From Mycolicibacterium hodleri (GTDB lineage: Bacteria > Actinomycetota > Actinomycetes > Mycobacteriales > Mycobacteriaceae), in assembly GCF_025822245.1 (NCBI RefSeq), contig NZ_JACKTL010000043.1, forward strand, positions 248,001-312,000: 64,000 bases of DNA, written 5' to 3'. Position 1 is the stretch's first letter; each line of letters starts with the position of its first letter. This document shows positions 9,022 to 18,573 of the stretch, in pieces. Below the pieces are notes generated by a model. The model saw only the letters and a program-made list of their open reading frames with translations, had not been told where the DNA came from and ran no database searches. The translations under genes and the position numbers were made by a program.

Positions 9022-10431
9022 TCACCCTTTCCCGGAGAGGGCGTTGAGCTTTCGTCCCCGGACGTAGACCTCGGCGATGGAGCTTTCGCGTAGTCCCATC
9101 AGCAGGGCGAACAGCGTTTGGTCGCGGGCCAGGTCGGCGTCCGCCGAACGATAGGCGCTGTCCAGCAAGCCCTTCAGTGCGTCTGCCGGTTCGACGACGA
9201 GGAAGTCGGCTTCCTTGCCGGCGTCGAAGTTGCCGAAGCGGCTCTCCATGTCCAGCGCCCGCGCCCCGGCCAGCGTCCCGACGAACAACATCTCCGCCGG
9301 ATGCATCGACACCCCGTCCTCACCGGGTTCGGTGATGTGCTGCTTGAACGCATCCCCGAGTACCCGCGGGATCAGCCACTCGTCGCCCCCGCCAAAGTCG
9401 GTACCCGAGGAGATGTTCACGCCCGATGCCACGGTCCGCTTCCACGGCATCGTGCCCGAACCCAGGAACAGCTGCGACACCGGGCAATGAGAGATCGACG
9501 TGCCGGTCTCGGCCATCCGCTCGAGTTCGACGTCCTGGCAGTGCACGCAGTGCGCCAGGATGGTGCGCCTTCCCAGCAGGCTCTTGCCACCCACCTTCGA
9601 GCCCGGAAGGAACTTCCCGTCGTAGGTGTCGAGGTACGAATTGACCTGGTAGACCTCCTTGGTGGTGTCGACCTCGCCGGTGCCGGGCCGGTTGTTCTCG
9701 TTGAGGTGGCTGTGTACGTAGACCCCGCGATCCTTGACCTCGTCGTACAGCTCGCCGAGGTTCTTGAGCGTCTCGGTGGTCACCGACAGCGAGAACCGCG
9801 GGACGATCGCCACGTGCAACAGCGCGGTGTCCACGTCACCGGTGTCCGCGGCATGCCACTTCTCGATCTCCTCGCGGGTGAGTCGGATCGCCTCGTCCTC
9901 GGAGGTGATCAGCGGCTGCGCGGTCTCCCCGCCGACGGTCTGAATGCCCCGCCCACTGACGACGCGGAGCCCGGCCTCCCTGGTGCGCTCGAACAGCGCA
10001 TCCTGGGCGTGCGGGAACGCCGAGCCGAACACCATCGCCGCGGTCGTACCTGCGGCGATGCGGCGGTTGCAGAACTCGACCGCGGCCTGCTCGGCGAATT
10101 CCGGATCTTCGAACTTGCTCTCCGAGGGGAAGATACACAGGTTGAGCCACTCCAGCAGCTGGCCGCCGCCGTAGGAGTCACCGGCGTAGGTCTGGGGGAA
10201 GTGGATGTGGGTGTCGACGAAGCCGGGCAACAGGAAGCCGCCCCGGTGGTCGTTCACCGGTGCCGAGCCGTATTCGGTTGACAACGTGTCGCGCTCGCCG
10301 CAGTAGACGATGGCGCCGTCGTCATCGACGACCAAGGCCCCGTCGGGGATGGACACCAAGGCCTGCGCAGCCTCGGTCACCAACGGACTGCCGGCGATGT
10401 GGAACACGTGCCCGAGGTGGACCTGCGTCAT
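9022..10431 (-). CDS. guaD: Guanine deaminase
   Basis: 469 residues. Converts guanine to xanthine and ammonia. It belongs to the amidohydrolase superfamily: metal ligands DTHIHF near residue 75, HSHLNEN, LAHCVHC, and the catalytic Asp in SSGTDFGGG. The start ATG at 10429-10431 follows AAGGGAG. The gene lies 142 bp downstream of an MFS gene on the same strand and may belong to the same transcript. It is not accompanied by xanthine dehydrogenase genes here. The C terminus (PADALKGLLDS, EVYVRGRKL) is typical of the family and complete. Confidence 0.92.
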   Translation of the reverse strand: MTQVHLGHVFHIAGSPLVTEAAQALVSIPDGALVVDDDGAIVYCGERDTLSTEYGSAPVNDHRGGFLLPGFVDTHIHFPQTYAGDSYGGGQLLEWLNLCIFPSESKFEDPEFAEQAAVEFCNRRIAAGTTAAMVFGSAFPHAQDALFERTREAGLRVVSGRGIQTVGGETAQPLITSEDEAIRLTREEIEKWHAADTGDVDTALLHVAIVPRFSLSVTTETLKNLGELYDEVKDRGVYVHSHLNENNRPGTGEVDTTKEVYQVNSYLDTYDGKFLPGSKVGGKSLLGRRTILAHCVHCQDVELERMAETGTSISHCPVSQLFLGSGTMPWKRTVASGVNISSGTDFGGGDEWLIPRVLGDAFKQHITEPGEDGVSMHPAEMLFVGTLAGARALDMESRFGNFDAGKEADFLVVEPADALKGLLDSAYRSADADLARDQTLFALLMGLRESSIAEVYVRGRKLNALSGKG

Positions 10432-10573
10432 GAACGTTGCTCCCTTGCTGATGATGTTGAAATTACGTAGGCGACGGTGACTCCGAGCGGTCCGACGTCT
10501 CCGGCGGTGAGCCAAGCGTGCCGTATGGGCGGCGAGGAGTATGCCCGGTGATCGGTGGAGGAGACGGGGGATT

Positions 10574-11824
10574 TCACGTGTCCCCCGAGCGGTGGAACGG
10601 TGACGAATCAGCGGTTGGGACAGGAGAATTGGCGGTACGACGGCGAGCGGTTGCCCACAGCAGCAGCGCCAGGGCCGCGACCCCGCAGACGACGTAGAGC
10701 CAGCCCAGTGTGCTCTGGTCGTTCTCGGGCAGCGCACCGACCGCGGCCAGTGCGACGCTGACGATCAGGTAGCAGCCGGCGCTGGCGATCCCGCCGACCA
10801 GTCCGAGGTTCTTGGTGAACAATCCCAACGCCAGCCCGTACATCTGCGGGCACAGCACCCCGCAGCCCGCCAGGGCCAGCGCCGCACCGATGGTCAACGC
10901 CCAGGCGTCGATCCCGATGGTCAGCCCCGAGATCACCAAGACAGCGGTGCCCGCACCGAACAGCGCCAGCGCACTGAACGCCAGCCTCCTGGTGCTGGTG
11001 CGCACCGCGAAGTAGCCACAAGCCAACTCGCCCACCAGATTCGCGGCCCCCACGGCCAGTGCGATGGCCCCGTACGCGGCGGGCTGGAAGCCGAGCCGCT
11101 CCTGGTACAGGAACGGACCGGCGACGCCGAACGCTAGTTGCGCCGCCGCCAGCAGCCCGAAGACCAGCACGAAGCACCCGAACACCGGGTTGCGCAAGGT
11201 GTTTGCGACGGCGCGGGAGGTGGCCCGCACGGCGATCGGCGTCCGGTTCGTCGACGTCAACGTCTCGGGCAACGCCGTGGCGACCAGCACGGCCACCAGG
11301 GCGGCGAGAACGGCGACCAGTGCGAACACCACCCGCCACGACATGTACTGCACGAGCACCCCGCCGACGGCGGGCGCGATGACCGGTGCCAGCCCCCAGG
11401 CCGCACCCAGGATGCCGGACACCGAGGTCAGCTTGGCGCCGCGAAAGCAGTCCGCGGCAACGGCATACGACAGCACCATGCAGGCGCACGCCGCCAGGCC
11501 CTGGAGGAAGCGGGCGACGAGCAGGAAGGTGACGCTGGGCGCGATGGCGCACAGCACGCTGGTGGCCACCACCACCGCCAAGCACGTCAACAGCACCCGC
11601 TTGCGCCCCCACGCGTCGGCCATCACCCCGACCGGGATGAAACCGATCGCCAGCCCCAGCATGTAGACCGTCACCGTGGCCTGCAGCGCGGCCGGTGTGG
11701 AGGCGAGGTCGGTCACCATTTGCGGCAGGGCCGGGGTGTAGACGTCCAGCGGGATTTGGCTCAGCGGGATGACACACAAAAGGATCGCGACGATGTGGCG
11801 GGGCGCCCCCGTCTCGGTCGTCAC
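10574..11824 (-). CDS. MFS drug-resistance transporter, Bcr/CflA type
   Basis: 416 residues with twelve predicted membrane segments. The motif GVMADAWGRKRVLL between helices 2 and 3 is the MFS signature, and DVYTPALPQMV in helix 1 is typical of the Bcr/CflA subfamily of proton-coupled multidrug exporters. The GTG start at 11822-11824 overlaps the stop of the upstream gene by four bases (GTGA), so the two are probably translationally coupled. Being coupled to an ABM-domain protein and an FAD-linked oxidase, it may export their product. The substrate cannot be told from the sequence. Confidence 0.88.
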   Translation of the reverse strand: MTTETGAPRHIVAILLCVIPLSQIPLDVYTPALPQMVTDLASTPAALQATVTVYMLGLAIGFIPVGVMADAWGRKRVLLTCLAVVVATSVLCAIAPSVTFLLVARFLQGLAACACMVLSYAVAADCFRGAKLTSVSGILGAAWGLAPVIAPAVGGVLVQYMSWRVVFALVAVLAALVAVLVATALPETLTSTNRTPIAVRATSRAVANTLRNPVFGCFVLVFGLLAAAQLAFGVAGPFLYQERLGFQPAAYGAIALAVGAANLVGELACGYFAVRTSTRRLAFSALALFGAGTAVLVISGLTIGIDAWALTIGAALALAGCGVLCPQMYGLALGLFTKNLGLVGGIASAGCYLIVSVALAAVGALPENDQSTLGWLYVVCGVAALALLLWATARRRTANSPVPTADSSPFHRSGDT

Positions 11825-12780
11825 GGAAGGGTCCAGAACTTGACCGTGACGAGGTAGAAGATCACGGCCCACACTGCGTTGATGGCCAGCACGAGGACGA
11901 AACCCTTGACGTTGGTGAGGGGTTGGCGGGCGTTCTTCGCGGGCGACATCCAGAACCGAAGGATGGGGACGCCGTAGAAGGGCATCGTGACGTAACTCAT
12001 CACGAAGCTGGACAGCAGGTTGCCCACCAGCATGCCCAGCCATAGGGGCATGCCCAGTGGTGCGGTGAGCAGGGTGAGGAACACGACGGTGGGGTAGAGC
12101 CCCATCCACACCGCGATCGAGGTCTTGAAGTCCGAGGGGGGCGGTGCGTCCGTTGCTCCGTAGTCGAACCAGCTGCCGAATGAGTGATCGATCCGGCGCA
12201 GCGTGAAGTCGGCGAATCGGTCGTCGGCCAGCAACCTCTGACGTTCGTCGGACGTCAGCCAGGCGTCGAGGTGCTCGGCGTTGTCGAACTTGTAGCAGAT
12301 GGTCCACTCGTCCTGAAGCCCCTCGACGGGGCGGAAGATCTCCGAGCCGCGGAATCCGGCGAACGTGCTCTCCACCTCGTTCACCTCGGCTTGCCACGCC
12401 AGGAAGTCCTCGACCTGGTCGGCGGCGACCTCATGGCTGACCACCACGGTGACCAGGGTGTCGTCGACCTTGCTGTCCTGGACGATCACCTGCCGCGTGC
12501 CGGGGCCGTCGAACAGATCGGTTCCGCGGTCCAGGAACTCCTGGCGGGTGGCGCTGTTGATCCACTTCTGCATGTTCGCCACCGAATCGAACTGGTACAC
12601 GACGATCCAGTCGGTCTGCTCACCGCTCGGTCGGCGCAACTCGACGCCGCGGAACCCGGGATAGCGCGCGGCCGCCGCACCGAGCTTCTTCTGCCACTGC
12701 TGGTAGTCGTCTTCACGACCGGAACGCACCCGCTGACCGATGAGAAGCGTTGCCGCACCAGCGACATCCTGTGCCATCAC
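11821..12780 (-). CDS. Membrane protein with two antibiotic biosynthesis monooxygenase (ABM) domains
   Basis: 319 residues. Two ABM-type ferredoxin-like domains occur in tandem (about 10-100, with YPGFRGVELRRP; about 105-195, with FAGFRGSEIFRP). Two or three membrane helices form the C-terminal third (about 220-255 and 290-315). Single ABM domains are cofactor-free monooxygenases or oligomeric small-molecule binding folds; the membrane-anchored double version is known from actinobacteria without an assigned role. The start is at MMAQ or the next Met. It sits 6 bp after the FAD-linked oxidase and overlaps the MFS gene. Confidence 0.85.
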   Translation of the reverse strand: MMAQDVAGAATLLIGQRVRSGREDDYQQWQKKLGAAAARYPGFRGVELRRPSGEQTDWIVVYQFDSVANMQKWINSATRQEFLDRGTDLFDGPGTRQVIVQDSKVDDTLVTVVVSHEVAADQVEDFLAWQAEVNEVESTFAGFRGSEIFRPVEGLQDEWTICYKFDNAEHLDAWLTSDERQRLLADDRFADFTLRRIDHSFGSWFDYGATDAPPPSDFKTSIAVWMGLYPTVVFLTLLTAPLGMPLWLGMLVGNLLSSFVMSYVTMPFYGVPILRFWMSPAKNARQPLTNVKGFVLVLAINAVWAVIFYLVTVKFWTLP

Positions 12781-12786
12781 GGTCTC

Positions 12787-14211
12787 CTAGAGTGGGTAAC
12801 CGGCGAGCACGCCGGTCGGGTCGTGCCGGCGGCGCAGCGTTCGCAAGGTGGACAGGTTCGTTCCGAAGGCCGATTCGATTTCGCGTTCCGTCTCCTCGAA
12901 TCCGGGGCGCACCTCGACGCTGTAGACGCCAATGGTGTCGCCGGCGAGCACACCCAGCGTCTGACGTGCCCAGCCGTAGCAGGCATCGCCGTCCTTCGCG
13001 TCGGACCAGATCGCGTTCAACGGGATGTTCCATTCGCCACCCCGGCCCCAGAACGCGGTGTCACCGTCGGCGACGTCGCCCAGGGCACCTCCGGTGTGCT
13101 GAAAATCGATGCGGCACATCGGTGTTGGCGCACACCGAATGGCCTCTGCCAAACCGTCGGCCACGGTCGGTCCGAGCGTGGGTCCGGTGAACACCGACTT
13201 GCCGTAGAACCAGCCTCGTTCGGCGCCGGGTTCCGGAAGCCCGATCGGCGCGGGCTCCTGCCCCGTCGGTCCGGGGATCGCGAACTCGGGCAGGCCGTCG
13301 AGGTACCGTCCCGAGGTCTGTGACCGGAAGAGGGGAGCGGTGGCCGACGCGTCGGCCACCGTCGTGGTCGCGGTGCGGGCGATCTCCACGTCGGCCGGAT
13401 CCTGGCTGCGGCACGCCGTGTAAATCAGCAGCACGGGCTCGTCGGACCCATCCTGACAACCGAGCACGCCACCCATGGTGGTGTGCCGCGGCAGCTCCGT
13501 GGCCACCGCGAAGTACGTCGACAGTGCGTCGAGCCCGGTGACCACACGGTCGACGAACACCGGGCCCTGCTCGTGGGTGCGCATGAGCACCGACGTGACG
13601 ATCCCGAAGGCCGGGGCGCAGCCGCGCACGGCCCACCACAGGTCGGCCTCGTCTCCGGTGCTGTTCTCGGACAGTGTGACGATCTTGCCGCCGGGCAGCA
13701 CCAGTTCGACCTCGACGAGGTGGTCGAGAGCCAAACCGACGTCACGCGTGAGGTATCCGACTCCGCCCCGGGTTACCAGCCCCATGCCTGCCAGACCGAC
13801 GATGCCCACGGGAATAACCCGACCGGCCTCGGCGATCGCCGTCAGCGCGGTTCCGACCGTGGCGCCACCCTGGACTCGGACGCGATCGCCCTGGCGCACC
13901 GCGGTGTTCATCCGTACCGACAGGTCGATCATCACCGCGGAATCGTCGACGCAGTTCGAGCTCAATCCGCCGCCCCGAACGGTGACTCCGCCGCCGCGTT
14001 CGACGGCGATCTCCATGACGACCGAAACGTCGTCCGCGGTCCGCGGATGCACGACGGCCAGGGGAGCACGTCGGGACGCATCGGGGAAGAACACTCCGTC
14101 CAGTGACGCGCGATATCCCGCGGTCCCGGGGAGATGAACGCGTTCGCCGAGCTTGGCTTCGAGCGCCGCGACGAATTCGGAACCCCGAACGCTCTTCGTC
14201 GCACCGGTCAT
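12787..14211 (-). CDS. FAD-linked oxidoreductase, berberine-bridge (BBE)-like
   Basis: 474 residues. The N-terminal half is the VAO/PCMH-type FAD-binding domain (HPRTADDVSVVMEIA, then VRGGGLSSNC, where the family binds the pyrophosphate). The C terminus holds the BBE segment (NAIWSDAKDGDACYGWARQ). These enzymes oxidise alcohols or small aromatics using O2. The ATG at 14209-14211 has AAGGAC five bases upstream; an adjacent GTG is the alternative. It is first in a four-gene leftward row with the ABM protein, the MFS exporter and guanine deaminase. There is no evident lead to its substrate. Confidence 0.87.
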   Translation of the reverse strand: MTGATKSVRGSEFVAALEAKLGERVHLPGTAGYRASLDGVFFPDASRRAPLAVVHPRTADDVSVVMEIAVERGGGVTVRGGGLSSNCVDDSAVMIDLSVRMNTAVRQGDRVRVQGGATVGTALTAIAEAGRVIPVGIVGLAGMGLVTRGGVGYLTRDVGLALDHLVEVELVLPGGKIVTLSENSTGDEADLWWAVRGCAPAFGIVTSVLMRTHEQGPVFVDRVVTGLDALSTYFAVATELPRHTTMGGVLGCQDGSDEPVLLIYTACRSQDPADVEIARTATTTVADASATAPLFRSQTSGRYLDGLPEFAIPGPTGQEPAPIGLPEPGAERGWFYGKSVFTGPTLGPTVADGLAEAIRCAPTPMCRIDFQHTGGALGDVADGDTAFWGRGGEWNIPLNAIWSDAKDGDACYGWARQTLGVLAGDTIGVYSVEVRPGFEETEREIESAFGTNLSTLRTLRRRHDPTGVLAGYPL

Positions 14212-14560
14212 CACGGTCCTTGGCCTTTCCTCATGCACGTCGGCACCTCGTGAATGGTCGGCGCCCGACACCGACCCCGGCCCGATTCTCCACCCCGTGA
14301 CCACTCATGACAGTGTTTCGCTCCAGTCGTAACGCACGCGTACCCGGCACGTGATTCGGTGTGCTCAGAATGGAGACTTACTGACACAACCGGTCTTCGA
14401 GCAGACTCCGGGGCTTGGGCGTTCACTGTAGAAACAGACTGCAACTATTTTGTAAATGAACGTTGCGGCCCCGAGCGGCAGCGTGGTCGAATTGCGAAGC
14501 GCGGGGAGGCAATGTCCGCGATTGAAGCACCATCGCGACCGCTGACACTGCGCGAGAGAC
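14212..14560. other. Intergenic region upstream of the FAD-oxidase operon
   Basis: 349 bp, noticeably AT-richer around 14370-14460. It must carry the promoter of the oxidase/ABM/MFS row. No gene is seen. It includes a degenerate copy of the TGCAAA-N3-TTTGCA palindrome at 14440-14454. Confidence 0.5.
14440..14454. promoter_or_regulatory. Degenerate copy of the TGCAAA-N3-TTTGCA palindrome
   Basis: Reads TGCAAC-TAT-TTTGTA, two mismatches from the perfect palindromes at 15390 and 18574. It lies about 230 bp upstream of the FAD-oxidase start. Weak on its own; listed because of the two better copies nearby. Confidence 0.3.
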
Positions 14561-15367
14561 CTACGACCCGTCCGAGATGCCTCCGCCGCCGCTGTCGCCA
14601 CCGCTGCTGCTGCCGCCGCTGTCACCTCCGCCGCCGGACGGTGGCGGGAGTCCGCCGCCGTTCTCGCCGGGCAGCGGCGCGTAATTCGGATTGGTTCCGC
14701 CGCCGAACTCCCCGGGCATCGGCGTGTAGTTCGGATCGATTCCGCCGCCGTTCGCGCCCGGCGTCCCTGGCAGCTCGGTGACCGTCTGGGTGGCGGTGCT
14801 GGTAGGCGGAATCGTGTACGTAGTCACCGTCGTCGTGGTCGACGGGTACACGGTCGTCGGGCTCGGCGCGGGCGTCGAGGTGACCGTTTCGGTTCCGCCG
14901 GTCGGTCCGGGGGCGACCGATCTCGATTGTGCGGTCGTCGCCGTCGTCTGGGTGGACGTGATGGCCGTGGTCGACGTGGTGGGCGTGGTCGACGCGGTCG
15001 ACGGGGTGGGTGTGGTCGACGTGGCGGGCGTGGTCGACGTGGTGGATGCCGACGTGCTCGACGCCTCGTCACCGGTGAGCGAGACGATCGAGTAGGCGAC
15101 GATCGCGATCAAGACGAGGCCGACGGCGCCGAGGCTGGCGAGTCCTGCCGGCTTGCGGTACCAGGGGACGGGCGCCCCGGGAGGTGGCTCTTGCTCGTAC
15201 CCGGTCTGCTCCCCGAGATGGTGTGTCGCACCGTAGTCGCCCAAGGTGGAGGTCGGCTCGCTCCACGCGGTCGGCTCGCTCAGCCGATACTCGCTCGCTT
15301 GCGTCGGCTCGCTGTCGGGATGGTAAGAATCGTCTGCCGGTCCGTCGGGACCATCGTCGCGTGCCAC
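14561..15367 (-). CDS. Membrane-anchored Thr/Ser/Pro/Gly-rich envelope protein
   Basis: 268 residues from the GTG at 15365-15367. A cytoplasmic part rich in Glu, Ser and Pro (about 1-85, SEPT repeats) is followed by one membrane helix (LASLGAVGLVLIAIVAY). A Thr/Ser/Pro-rich stalk of about 100 residues follows, then a Gly-rich tail with two repeats of the form GGGxxPNYxPxPGExGGG. The stalk looks like a substrate for O-mannosylation, as in other mycobacterial wall proteins. Function unknown. A perfect TGCAAA-CAT-TTTGCA palindrome lies 23-37 bp upstream of the start, where it could control the gene. Confidence 0.75.
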   Translation of the reverse strand: MARDDGPDGPADDSYHPDSEPTQASEYRLSEPTAWSEPTSTLGDYGATHHLGEQTGYEQEPPPGAPVPWYRKPAGLASLGAVGLVLIAIVAYSIVSLTGDEASSTSASTTSTTPATSTTPTPSTASTTPTTSTTAITSTQTTATTAQSRSVAPGPTGGTETVTSTPAPSPTTVYPSTTTTVTTYTIPPTSTATQTVTELPGTPGANGGGIDPNYTPMPGEFGGGTNPNYAPLPGENGGGLPPPSGGGGDSGGSSSGGDSGGGGISDGS

Positions 15368-15389
15368 GTCGCAGACGTTAGAAGCGGAG

Positions 15390-15404
15390 TGCAAACATTT
15401 TGCA
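15390..15404. promoter_or_regulatory. Perfect palindrome TGCAAA-CAT-TTTGCA, candidate operator
   Basis: Six-base arms with a 3 bp spacer, in the divergent gap between the Thr-rich envelope protein (leftward) and the histidine kinase (rightward). Context GCGGAG directly before the palindrome is shared with the copy at 18574 read on the opposite strand. Candidate binding site; regulator unknown. Confidence 0.5.
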
Positions 15405-15622
15405 AATGCGCGCCGATGGGTCACATCGTGCGCACCTGAACACGCCACGCTACGCATATGCTGCGCTCTGACAGGGTCACGGCATGCCGCATCCGCGGCG
15501 GGGTCGATTCAGCGGTCGTGAGTTCTGTTCCCAGGGAATGACGTTGAAGCCGTCGCTACGATCACCGATGAGTGTCGGCGCCCTGAGATGCCCGTCGACC
15601 CCGGGGAGAGGGAGACGGTGTC

Positions 15623-16849
15623 GTGGTCGATGTCGGTCGAACGGAGTTGGACAACCCGGGGGCGCCCCACGTGCTGCACGGTTCGCTGTTGCAGGGCGGC
15701 CTTCGCGCGCTGCTCGTCGCCTTCCTCGTCGTCACCCTGCTGTTGGAGCCGCCGCAGCACGACAGGTGGGTCTACGTCGGCGTCAGCGCCGCGTACGTCG
15801 CGGCGGTCGGGTGCTGGAGTGCGTGGGCGCTTCGGGTGAGAACGTCTGACTCTCGGTTGCGCAACGTAAATCACGTGACGCTCCTGATGTTGGGCGTCGA
15901 CATCGGCGTCATCGCCGTGTTGTCGGTGCTGACGGGCTTCACCTCGGAGGAGGATTGGACGTCGGACGTCCTGCGCAACGGACTGTTCCTCATACCGTTG
16001 ATCGCCGCTGCGCAGTTGAGCCCGTACATCAGTACCGTGGTGGCCGCTCCGACGGTGTTGGCGTTCGTCGCCGTCAGCTGGATCACCCAGTCCGCCAATC
16101 AGGAGCCGTGGGCGTCGATCCTGTTGAGCGTCTCCATCTTGATGGGTCTGGCTGCGGGTTCGGTTGCGCTGTCGCGGATTCAACTGACCAAGGTGCAGGT
16201 AATCGCAGAACTCGCACGGCAGCGCACCCAGCTGCTTCACGAGTTGCTCGCGGTCGAAAAGCGCGAGCGTCAGGAGGTAGCCGAACGCGTCCACGACGGC
16301 GCGCTGCAGTATGTGCTCGTCGCCCGGCAGGACATGGAAGACGTACGGGCCGGAGATGCGGACTCCATGGATCGAGTGGAATCTGCGCTCATCGAGGCCT
16401 CGCGGCTGCTCCGAGACGTCGCACGCGAGTTGCACCCGGAGGTCCTCGCACGACTGGGTGTGAAGGCGGCGCTCGTTCATCTGGCAGCGGGGGTGAACGA
16501 ACGGCCGGATCTCGACGTGGTGATCGACGTGGACGACTGGCCCGACGATGAACGCTGCGATGCCGATTACGTACTGTTCGGGGCGGCAAGGGAAATGGTG
16601 ACCAACGCCGTCAAACACGCTCACGCCAAGACGATTTGGATCACGCTGCGGCGAAGTGTTGGGGCTGCGGTGCTGACGGTCGCCGACGACGGGGTTGGCA
16701 TTTCGCAAGCCGCCATCACCAAGAGCCAGGACGACGGGCACATCGGCTTGTCGTCCATTCGCACGAAGGTGCTCGCGTGCGGTGGGGAATTCGACATCGG
16801 ATCCGATCAGCCGGGAAGTCGCATCACGATTCATATCCCGTTGCACTAG
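15623..16849 (+). CDS. NarL-type sensor histidine kinase (orphan)
   Basis: 408 residues. Five to six membrane helices fill residues 20-190. They are followed by a HisKA_3 dimerisation domain with the phospho-acceptor His in RQEVAERVHDGALQ (about residue 225) and a HATPase domain (N box REMVTNAVKHA, G box DDGVGIS, and GHIGLSSI). Autophosphorylates on His for a NarL/FixJ-type response regulator. No response regulator is adjacent, so the partner lies elsewhere. The GTG at 15623 has GGGAG eight bases upstream. The membrane domain has no known ligand-binding motif. Convergent with the next gene, with a terminator between. Confidence 0.88.
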   Translation: MVDVGRTELDNPGAPHVLHGSLLQGGLRALLVAFLVVTLLLEPPQHDRWVYVGVSAAYVAAVGCWSAWALRVRTSDSRLRNVNHVTLLMLGVDIGVIAVLSVLTGFTSEEDWTSDVLRNGLFLIPLIAAAQLSPYISTVVAAPTVLAFVAVSWITQSANQEPWASILLSVSILMGLAAGSVALSRIQLTKVQVIAELARQRTQLLHELLAVEKRERQEVAERVHDGALQYVLVARQDMEDVRAGDADSMDRVESALIEASRLLRDVARELHPEVLARLGVKAALVHLAAGVNERPDLDVVIDVDDWPDDERCDADYVLFGAAREMVTNAVKHAHAKTIWITLRRSVGAAVLTVADDGVGISQAAITKSQDDGHIGLSSIRTKVLACGGEFDIGSDQPGSRITIHIPLH

Positions 16850-16851
16850 GA

Positions 16852-16885
16852 GTGCGGGCCCGAGGTGACTCCCTCGAGCCCGCAC
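16852..16885. terminator. Bidirectional terminator hairpin
   Basis: Perfect arms GTGCGGGC and GCCCGCAC, with an inner stem CGAGG/CCTCG, between the stops of two convergent genes. No long T tract. Confidence 0.7.
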
Positions 16886-16910
16886 CCCAATCACTCGTCG
16901 TGGTGAACAT

Positions 16911-18389
16911 TCAGGGAGTTGCCGAAGACGACGTCGTCTTGGCCGCGCTGGCATCGGTGTCGGATTTCGGGGTGGTGGGGGAGTCCTTGACCGGTGACGT
17001 GGCGGTTGCGTTCGACGGTTCCTTCTCCGACGTGCTCCGCGGTGTCGCCGAGGCATCAGCCGTAACCTTGGGCTCCACCTTGTTTCCCGAGGTGACGTCG
17101 ACGGTCTTGGTCGGTGCCGGGCGAATGTCGGGCTTGGCCTCATCGGCGGTGGAGTGGGCGGGTGCACTGCCGTCCGTCGTCGCCGAGTCGGCCGTGTCGC
17201 CCTGCGCAGTGACCTCCGAAGTTGCGGAGGCCTTCGATTCTGCAGCGGTGGCACTCGGCACCGGAGCGCCCGGGGCAGATGAGGTGTCGTCGGTCGGCGT
17301 CGACGTGGCACGGATCGACGCGGCGGGGGCGGAGACGGAGGGGCTTGACTGCGTGATGCCGGTGGCGGACTGAGCGGACGTGGTGGTCGACGGGGCTTGA
17401 GTCGTCAGGGCGGTGCGGGCGACGACGGTGTTGGAGACGGCGGTGTTGGTATTCGAGGCCGGGTCGGGAAAGGCTGCGCTGATGAGGCTGGCGATGGTGT
17501 CGTGCACGATGGCGAAGGCGCCGTTCCCGCCGAAGGTGTTGGCGACGGCGGTTTGGATGACGTTGCCCAAACCGGAGGCGACCGCACCGGCGATCGCGAC
17601 GGGATTGAGTGTTCCCAGTGACGAGATGACGCCTTGCACCGCGTCGACGACACTGCGCCGGGCGGAGGTGTAGAGGTCGATGACGCGGGCCCCTTGGAAC
17701 AGGAAGATGGCGGGCGATGCGGTCACCGCGCTGGCCAACTGGCTGGGTAGGTAGCGGGCAATCGCATTGGCGGCTTGCTGTGGGTAGGGCGACAATCCGT
17801 AGTTGATGAGGGGGAGGATGACAAGACCCTCGAGGCTGGCGAAGGCGCCGTTGACATCACCTCGCGCAACGTTCTGAATGGCCGCGAGGATGGCGTTGGG
17901 CGTGGTGAGGAACGACTGCACGAACTGACCGATCAACTCCTCGATCGCCGCGACCACGGCCCCGGCGTCAGCGGGGTTCAGGGTGGGCAACGCGGAGACG
18001 ACGTCGGCTGCCAGGACCTGGCCGACACTTCCGGCGGAAGCCGCACCGGTCCCACCGGCCACGGCGTCGGATGCGATCAGCGGTGCAATGGCAGCGGGGG
18101 CAGTCGCCACGGCTGCCAGCTGATGCACCGAGGTCGTGGACAGCAATGTCGGGGACGTCGCGAGCAGACTTGCGACGGTCGGTCCGGTCGTCTCAAGACC
18201 GTCCCGCAGTGCGGTCTCGGCGTGCTGCGCCGTGCTGGCGGCCACGTGGACAGCCGAAGTCAGTTGGGCTGCCAATCGGTGCGGTGTCGGCGCCGGTGAG
18301 TTACCGAGGACGCCGACGGATACCACTGCCGCAGTGACCAACGCCGTCGACGTCGTTGCGACCCGCCCGGACACGCAAAGAACCTGCAT
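16911..18389 (-). CDS. Secreted Ala/Val-rich protein with Ser/Thr-rich tail, function unknown
   Basis: 492 residues from the ATG at 18387-18389; the frame is open upstream but homology and the signal sequence start here. Residues 1-30 form a signal peptide or anchor (TALVTAAVVSVGVLGNS). Residues 30-320 are Ala/Val/Leu-rich amphipathic helices with no known motif, resembling the large helical extracellular proteins found only in mycobacteria. Residues 325-492 are low-complexity Ser/Thr/Ala/Pro sequence, probably disordered and possibly glycosylated. A perfect TGCAAA palindrome is 185-199 bp upstream. I do not recognise the family. Confidence 0.75.
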   Translation of the reverse strand: MQVLCVSGRVATTSTALVTAAVVSVGVLGNSPAPTPHRLAAQLTSAVHVAASTAQHAETALRDGLETTGPTVASLLATSPTLLSTTSVHQLAAVATAPAAIAPLIASDAVAGGTGAASAGSVGQVLAADVVSALPTLNPADAGAVVAAIEELIGQFVQSFLTTPNAILAAIQNVARGDVNGAFASLEGLVILPLINYGLSPYPQQAANAIARYLPSQLASAVTASPAIFLFQGARVIDLYTSARRSVVDAVQGVISSLGTLNPVAIAGAVASGLGNVIQTAVANTFGGNGAFAIVHDTIASLISAAFPDPASNTNTAVSNTVVARTALTTQAPSTTTSAQSATGITQSSPSVSAPAASIRATSTPTDDTSSAPGAPVPSATAAESKASATSEVTAQGDTADSATTDGSAPAHSTADEAKPDIRPAPTKTVDVTSGNKVEPKVTADASATPRSTSEKEPSNATATSPVKDSPTTPKSDTDASAAKTTSSSATP

Positions 18390-18573
18390 CAGACCAGCTT
18401 TCAGAGGGAAGTAAGTCGAGTGAACACCCGTACCCGTAAATCTACGGACGTGGCCGCAGTTTGCTGAACGGCAACGCTGAGGTGACTTTAGCCCACGAAT
18501 GGGGATCACCGTCAACGACTCGTCGACGAATATTGGCCTCCGACGGAGCCGATGTTTGGGCACTGCGCGGCTT

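Noticed and set aside
14824-15072. Minus-strand Pro/Arg-rich repeat frame within the Thr-rich stalk
   Set aside because: Out-of-frame reading of the Thr/Ser codon repeats of the 14561-15367 gene.
15509-17311. Minus-strand open frame of about 600 codons opposite the histidine kinase
   Set aside because: Arg/Pro/His-rich antisense shadow; the kinase motifs on the plus strand are unambiguous.
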